Below, one piece after another: positions 55,201 to 63,427 of a stretch of 64,000 nucleotides of DNA; within the stretch, counting starts at the first letter, position 1, and each line of letters opens with the position of its first letter. The position numbers and the translations under genes were made by a program. The DNA is from Polydactylus sextarius (taxonomy: Eukaryota; Chordata; Actinopteri; Polynemidae), in assembly GCA_016801845.1 (NCBI GenBank), contig CM028926.1:7662501-7726500 (forward strand), written 5' to 3'. Under the pieces are notes generated by a model, which did not search any database, was not told where the DNA came from, and was given only the letters and a program-made list of their open reading frames with translations.

Positions 55201-58200
55201 ATATTGTCAAATAAAAGAATACAACCTAATCTGCCAGTTAAGTAGGTTTATGAAATGTGCAGGACAAAAACAGAACTTCAGCAACAACTGAAACTTAATC
55301 ACATCATTAAATTAGTACATACTGTAAACTCTAAATAAAGTCTTTTGACTTTATGTAAATATCTTCATGTGTGTTTTCAGGAAAACTGGTAGAAGTTTTA
55401 AAACAAATTTAGAACCATGAATCCTAGTTGAACTCCGGTGTTAAGTGCTCAGGGGCGGCCTCCGTTGGTCACAGCTGGCACATCTTTATCAGCCTCCAAT
55501 GAGGTCACGATAGCTCTGCAATGCACTTTACTGAGTGTAATTAGCGCACTCTGAGGCAGTTTCAACTCAGTGATTGAACAATAGGACCCGTGAGACTGAT
55601 GATCGGTGCCTTCTCTTGGCACTGATCCTGAAAAGCTTGAGAACAGAGCTGAGATGAAACTGCTGTGATTCTTTTAAAACTGTTCAGAAGACAGTGGCAA
55701 TGGCTCCCGATGGACTGCTCACATAGATGGTGTGGCACATTTCTGCACCTTTATGACACGATAGAAGCAACAGTTTCTTTCTATCTTTTGATGTGTTTTT
55801 AAGTGAATGTTGATAATGCATATCTCAGATCAATTGAATACTTATGCATTTGTACTGCTTGGCAGTTATAATTTTGTGCATGATAGCAGCAAATCAACAC
55901 AGCAGTGTTCTGAAGATCAGCTCAGTATCCTACTGATTATGTAATTTGCAGAGTATAACCACGGCTGAATTCAAGGAAGATTTATTTAAATGTAGAGTTT
56001 GAACTCCAGTTTCTCACACCATATAATCAGTTGTACAAAGAATGAGTAAATCCTTCAGTATATGATGATTGGACAGACACATAATATCTACCCTGGCCTG
56101 CACTTTTATCTCTTGTTCTTTTTTTAATTTTAGGTTACACACAAGAGTTAAATGACATATTCAAAGAGTCATTCTCTTTGTTTTGCTGAGCAGTGGTCAG
56201 GGATGAGCACATGAAAAGCTCACTAATGAGTTTGGTGCAACACCACTGTTCTGCCAGTATTGTAATAGTAAAAAAAAAAAAAAAAGTGACTGTTCACAGG
56301 AACGCTTTTAATATTGAATGTTTCTAAGTCAACAGGCAGTCACTCATGAGAAGATCACTTTTCGTGTGAGCACATTTTCTCCTTCATGTCATAACTCTTT
56401 ATTTCTTCCTTATTTACAGCCATATTACTTTTTCTTTGAGAGCTAAATTGCATTGTGGGTAAAACTGATCCTTTACCTCACTGTTGCCCCCCACCCCCAC
56501 CTCCTCACAACAGTTGATGTTTGCCATTTGTGTGTAGAAATCAGCATGGTTTATTTGGTCTACTCAACCCTGTACAGACTTGCCAATCAGAACATCAGCC
56601 TGTCCGTGGAGCTCTCCCTCATTTACTTGGAGCATAATGATGGTTTACAGAATTACAGTTTTAAGTTTCATTCATTCTGCTTTGATCTCTGACCGCTGGC
56701 TGGCTTTTGCCTTTAACATTACACAGAATTCATTTCCGAAACTAACAGACTTCTTCCCTCTGTCTGATGAAAGCACTCCAGATATGAGACAGAGCAGGAA
56801 GCAGGCTTTTTTCTCAGTAGCAGTGTTGACAACAGTCAAATGTGACCTCTTCAAGACAAGGTACATGTTCCTCAGGGGAGGGAGAGGCAAATTAAGAACT
56901 GTGTTGAAAGGAAACATGTCAGAGGAGTGTCAGCCACCTCCCATTCCTTGATATGTGTCCTTCCTTTTCATACACGCGATTCTCTCCTCTGGTTATTTCC
57001 TACACCGGAGTTAAGAAAGATAAATTCACATAAATGTTCTTTGCCGTCGTGTGGCAAGCACATGTTGAAGATGGACTCCTTAAGCTGATAAATGTGTCGT
57101 GAGACTTCTTTGTTTGTCAGGATGTATGAACGCATCTTTTTTTTTTTTTTTCAACAAGCGTGTTCCACCGCAGCTTTATGATGAAGTCCTGGTGTAAGCA
57201 GTCTCCTAATTGTGCTGTCTGTTCAGTCTCACACTTGTCAACTCTCCAAAAGTGGTAAATGATATTTCTAATAGACTATGAGCTTAAGATGTATCCCCCG
57301 ACTCAGCTGTTGGTCTTTCAAGATACAGATAGTGTTTCATTGTTGACCTTGTCTAAAAATAAAAGCTGAAACACCTCTGATGTTCAACCATGTGAAATGA
57401 ATTCAGTGAGCAAATGTGTACGGTGACGTTCTTTCATATGATATGGCACGTACGTTAGTGAGGATCTCATTTTAGGTTCGTCCTGCATATTGGTGTGTAT
57501 TTCATACAAAGATTGTCCGTGGTTTATTAGCCTTTTCATATGTTAGTTGATGTTAAGCTTGTTTAAGATCCTATAAAAAATGATTCTTTTGTTTGAACCT
57601 GTGTTTTGCCCAGACTTGGTTAAAATAAACTGCTCATACAGAGGAATGTGATATTATGCCTTATATATTTTTTTGTGTCAGCAAATGTTTTTCACCTTTA
57701 ATTGTAGTTTAACACCAGTAACAATATGTTCCTCTTACTTTTCAAATGTAAAATGAAAATAATTGCAATTTATTACAGTAATAAATAATTTGTCTGTGCG
57801 TGCGTGCATGCTTGTGCATGTGTTTTTTTTTTCCTGTCTATTTAACCACAGTGACTGATATCATTCTGAGCTTTAGAGGGCAAAGTGCAGTATTTAGTGG
57901 TCTCTCTACTCCATAATTCTTTTTACAGGCTCTGAGCAGGAAGAGGTGGTCAAGTCTAAGAAGACCTTCCGCAGCCAACCTGTGACCAGCCAGAACACTG
58001 AGACGGAGCTGACTCTTGAGGGAGATGACGATGCTGTCAGCCTGCTGCAGGAGAAGGAGATGGACAACCTGGGTGGTAAGTTAGCACACCAGCACCTTCA
58101 TTAATCCCAAGTCAGTGTCATATTGATATTAAAATTTATTTTTCTGTTGTGTTCACTGAGAGAGTTCACTGTTTGGGTTCTTCAGTTCACCTTTATTATA

Positions 58201-61200
58201 TTTCTGGACTTAATTCCTTTGTCTGTGTTCTGATCTGGATAGCTTTTGCTTAAGTTTGACAACTACATTTTTGTTTTGGTCTGATAAGTGTTCCTCTCTG
58301 TTTTGTTTTGGATCTCTTCAGCACGGTTCCTTCCTCGCGTGTTTATCTCCAGAGGCAAGTCTTGTAAAGTTAAACTAACACCGGAAAGATGATCAATCCA
58401 GATATGTCACAATTCATCAGGCACTCACTCAGGCAACCAGTGATTAAAGTTTATGCAAACCACTGCTCGCCAATACTCAACTTTAAAGTGGCTTCATTTA
58501 ATCCATTGACCTAGTAAAGTACTGTCAGTAGTGGGATGACACTATTCAAAATCTCTTTATAGAAATTGAGCTCTTGTGTTTAGAACATGTTAAACTCATT
58601 TTGTACCACATAGCACAGCATTATTCTGTAAAAGAAATACCACTGCCCTAAGGCTGGTTTATCAGTCTGTTAATTTTAATTAGGCAAAGGTAAGACGTCA
58701 CTTATTTTAATTCAGTTAATCTGAGCTGCAACTGATAATAACAATTCTGCTCAGAGATCACATGATGATACTAGGTAAAGATTATTTAGAAATTACTGAT
58801 TGAAAATTTAGTATAAATCCTTTCATTTCTCCAAAACAAAGCCCTGCACAATAAAAACACACACATAATAATCAAACACATATTTTTATGAATCTTGTTG
58901 ATATAACCAGTAAGAAAATTCTTATAGTTTTCTTATAAATAGCTAGACGTTATCTTAATTAATCAACCAGTGTATATGTGTACCTTTCCAGTCCATATAA
59001 TCTATTTTGTCTTCAAGGATTGTGCCAAGAAAACTGCATATTATGTGTATTTTGCTTGTGTTTGTAAAGACTTGGACGATAAGAGACAGTCGACAACAAC
59101 TTAATTATTCTGCAATTAAACTAACCCTTCTTTCTGCAGTAAACAATCATAAAGAGATTAATTGACCCTCAACAGCTGAGAAAAGACAAATGCGATATAA
59201 ATCTCTCTTCATCTTTGATTTATTTTACCCACGTGATTAATACCGTCTATCCAGTATCTTAAGTAAGCTTGCATGCTACGGCTGACACAGTTCAGTCAAT
59301 AGTGCTACTTACTGCCAAGGCGATGCTCGCTCAAACCTCCGGTAATTTAACCAGCAACACAGTGTGTGTGTGTGTGTGGGTGTGTGTGTGTGAGCCAAAC
59401 TATCGGGCCAAACTTGAGCTGCCTTTCAAGTAACTGCCATGGCTTTAAAAGGTAAGTTATCCAGAGTTCAGTTCTGTTTTTGGGGGGAGATCAAGAATCT
59501 TGCTCTATGCACTTGTCAATTAAGGCAAATTTACACTTGTAAATGTGCACATGCAAATAGTTGGTGGTTAAAATGAGCAGCCTCTGATACTGGTTTGATA
59601 CGTATGTGACACAGGCTTTTTAATTTTATATAACACATCCCACGTTATTCAAATATTAAGATTATATGAGATTGAATTGTTTTCAGAGAATGTATTTATA
59701 TTAATTAACTTCTCAAAAATACCAAAACACATGGCAAAAATAAAAAACGTCATTTATTTTGTTACTAAATTCTGTGAATTAGATCATTTAATTTGCAAGC
59801 CATCGTGTTTTTATTTTAATTTTTCTGTATCTGTTTCTATTATCTGTAATATTACCAAATATTTTTACAAAAATCATGCCTGCCTTGCATATTATATTGC
59901 ATATATTGTATGACAAAAAAAAAAACAATTGCACAAGACGTGAAAATCCCTGACATTTATATAATAATCCATTTGTATACATTACCCAGTTATCATGGCT
60001 TGGTAAATGAGACTCCAGTGAAAACCAAGGCACTGCTGAGCAGTGAAATCCCCTCTAAGATCCCACAGATGAATCTCAAGCGGAGGAGGGTAACCCCTCC
60101 TCTTTGTCCTAGGGCTAGCAGGCAACCAACCCTCTTTCTATCCGATCAATCCTGGACTCAAGATCAAGAGAGCAAGGCAGGGACTAAAACACAAGCCCCA
60201 CAAGCAGAATGTATGCCCCCGAGAAAATATACTGATAATAATGACCGCAGACAACATGTTGAGACTGAATATTTGTGATGCCTGTGTGATATGTATGCGT
60301 TTGTGTATGTGTGTGTTGAGTCAAAGCTGAAATCATGTTTTTACCAATAGAAGAGCTCCCTCACACTGTAACATTTGGGTAATGTTTTTACCAGGATGCA
60401 CTGTCTGTGCTTGGCCGGTATCTAATCTCAGGCATGAACAGCCTTAATGAGAGGTCTGGGACAAGATCCTTGTCAACAACAGAGCTCCTCCTGCCAGCCG
60501 TTGGGTCAGTGCCTGCTGCGGCTGCCGCCAAAGGGGCGGTGCCTGCATTCAAGGGCCGAGGCAGTTGTGGTTACTGAACCTATGATTAGTTGTGCTCCCC
60601 CACAAACATTGGAAACACTGTCCATGCTTGCACTAGCATTAAATGAGCCTTTTTGTATGCACATATTATAACCAAGATTGGGTAAAATAGAAAGTTGAGT
60701 ATGCGAGAGGCACACAAGACATTTTTCATGTACGCGAAGTGTTCTGCTGGCAGATTGGAGCCATGTTGGTATACCCTGAAGTGTGGTTTAGCAGCCACAA
60801 CCATTTTGTTCTGCCTTAATTTAGCATTTCTGTATCCATTTTATTCCCCATTCACAATGCTGATCCGTTGAGAAGTGACATGTTTATAAAAGAGGAGAAA
60901 CCAACACATTTCTCAAATATGTAATCTCATGAAAAAGTGAGAGAAAGAGGTGTGTTAATCTACATTTGGCACCACTAAGTTCCCCCCAATTTTTGTTTTT
61001 ATTTATTTGTTAATTTTACCTTAATATAAAAATAATATGGATGCAAGCAAAACAAAAATATTCAAACAGTAGTGGAAATTTGAATTATTTATAAGTTTTT
61101 GTTTTTTCCAGTTTATATTATTTTAATTATTGCACGCTGCAGTCTTATTAAATAGTCTGCAGGACAGTATAGATTTTCTTTTGGGCTTTTACTTGTCAGT

Positions 61201-63374
61201 GTTCTGAGTTGTATGTTGAAAGAAAAATGCAGCCTTTGAAAACCACGTTGGAAAAAGCGAGCATTGTTTCAATGACTTGAACAACAAGACAGTGTTTCCA
61301 GACACTCAGCACACAGGAGGTTATAATGACTGCAGCTACGCGTGTGTGTGTGTGTAACTGGGTGTGTATCAATTATAAATCAGCATGTACAATTTCACAA
61401 ATGAATGATAGTGCTCAGGTGTGCAAGTAACCTACTTCCACTTACATTTCACTCATAATGTAAAATATATAAGCACAAGGTCTAATCAAATGCTGCAGTC
61501 CAGCAGATGGATTGTTGGTAATAATACACCCATCTTCTCAGCAGTTCTCCCAAACTCCCACCACACCAAAATGAGACTTTTCAACACTTCATTAAATTGG
61601 CCTTCGTATCACTTGACAAATATTTGCATTTTCACTTTAAAAAAGAAACACAACAGCTGGGTATTCCCAGCTTTAACCTATATACACCACTCATCCTGTG
61701 TAACTTGCCCTTAATTTCATTATTCTCCTGTAAACATTTTAATGCCATATAGCCTAATTATGGAAGGATCCCTGAGGGGATTACTGCCTAATCCTCTTCC
61801 TCCCCATGAGCAATGGATGCTGTGGCTTAATGCTTCAGGCTAGTGTCTTCCTCTATGTGCAGCCCTGTAGGGCGGCAATACAATGCATCAGTAATAGATG
61901 TGTTATTTTTAGTAAGAGGTGAATAGGCTTGTTCTTCAGGGACTTGAACGTAAAGACAATCTGCTTTTATTGTAGCTGTAACAATACCCACAAAAGAGGT
62001 CAGTTGAAAAATAATAATAGTAGTAATAACAAAAACGATATTTCTCAGTGACATGCGACTGCATTTTTTTCTTTACTTTTTTATTATTTTATACTCGTGT
62101 ACAAATACATTAAACGCTATCTGTAAAGCAGTAAAACAGGATGAGGTTACTGCAGGTATTTACTCTTCTTATGGAGCTTGTAAGCGACGTGTAGCGCCTT
62201 GGCTGATAGCATCAGCAGACAGGATCACCGTTAATGGACCCGAGCAACGCTGAGAAAAAAAATCCAGAGAGGGCGGTTTGACTGTGCAGCCTGCAAGAGC
62301 GATGAAGCGGCGCTCTGGGAGTTGAGACCGAAATCCACTTGTATTCCTGTAACACTATCGGCCATAATTGGCTGAGGAGCGCAGATTAAGATTGATGAGA
62401 CATTAAAGTGGCTCTTTGGAGTTTAAGGGATCGATAAATATCCTGATTTCGAGAGCAGACAAATCACTGTAACGGTGCTCCGCAGCGACACTGATCTGAG
62501 AAACATGGAGGATGAAGCAGGGGCGGAGAGGGAGGGAGGAGACTGAAATAAAGATGTGATCACTATCAGCTGACCGGGGTCACAAACCCACCTTAAAATT
62601 CTAGACAATCATTTGGACTTAACTACAACATTATAGATTGGCCTGTTCTTTACCCAAATGTCTACATGTTTACACGCAGCACACAGGCCTGTGTTTCTTT
62701 TCTTCTTCTTTTTTTTTTTTTATAATCCACTGAAACAACAGTGTTACTGCTGCAGTCCTGAACATCAGTGATGCAAATTCATATTTTACACTTGCACAGC
62801 AAGTAGCCTACATCATGTCGACATGAGGGAAAATACAAAAGAATTAATTTATTTAATTTGTCGTGAACTAATAAAAGCACCATTTCTTAACAATGGCCGT
62901 TGTTTGCGTTTTAATCCGACCAGGTCACGAATCCTTTTTGTTGTCAGCGCGTCACTGGTTTACAAGCAGGAACAAATGATCAGATCCATATTTCTATAAA
63001 AAAATAGTATAATAAATGTATTGTATTGCGCGCATATGGAGATGTGTATTAGAACATTTAAAATGCGCTCCGAGGCCTTTGTATTAGGGCGAGATGAAAA
63101 CTGCAAAAATAAAAGCAACTTTGGTGGAGCTGTCAAGATACGAAATTGTAATATTTTTCTTTTTTTTTTCTTTTTTCAATTATTTAAATAAGCTCGTGTT
63201 ACACACACTCATAATGGTGTAGTGTGATAGAAATGTGCCGCTTTACATGACCGTATCCACTACAATCGCATTTATCACTTTTACAGAATTAATCTCAGCC
63301 GTGTTTGAATTAACAAACAATAAATATTTTTGCGTGTCACTGATGCGTTATGTGTCTGCACCCCTCACCCCTCC

Positions 63375-63427
<53 letters not shown>

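Noticed and set aside
62503..62547. ATG GAG GAT GAA... as a short start exon in the CpG block
   Set aside because: It meets a stop after 13 codons and has no donor in frame before it.
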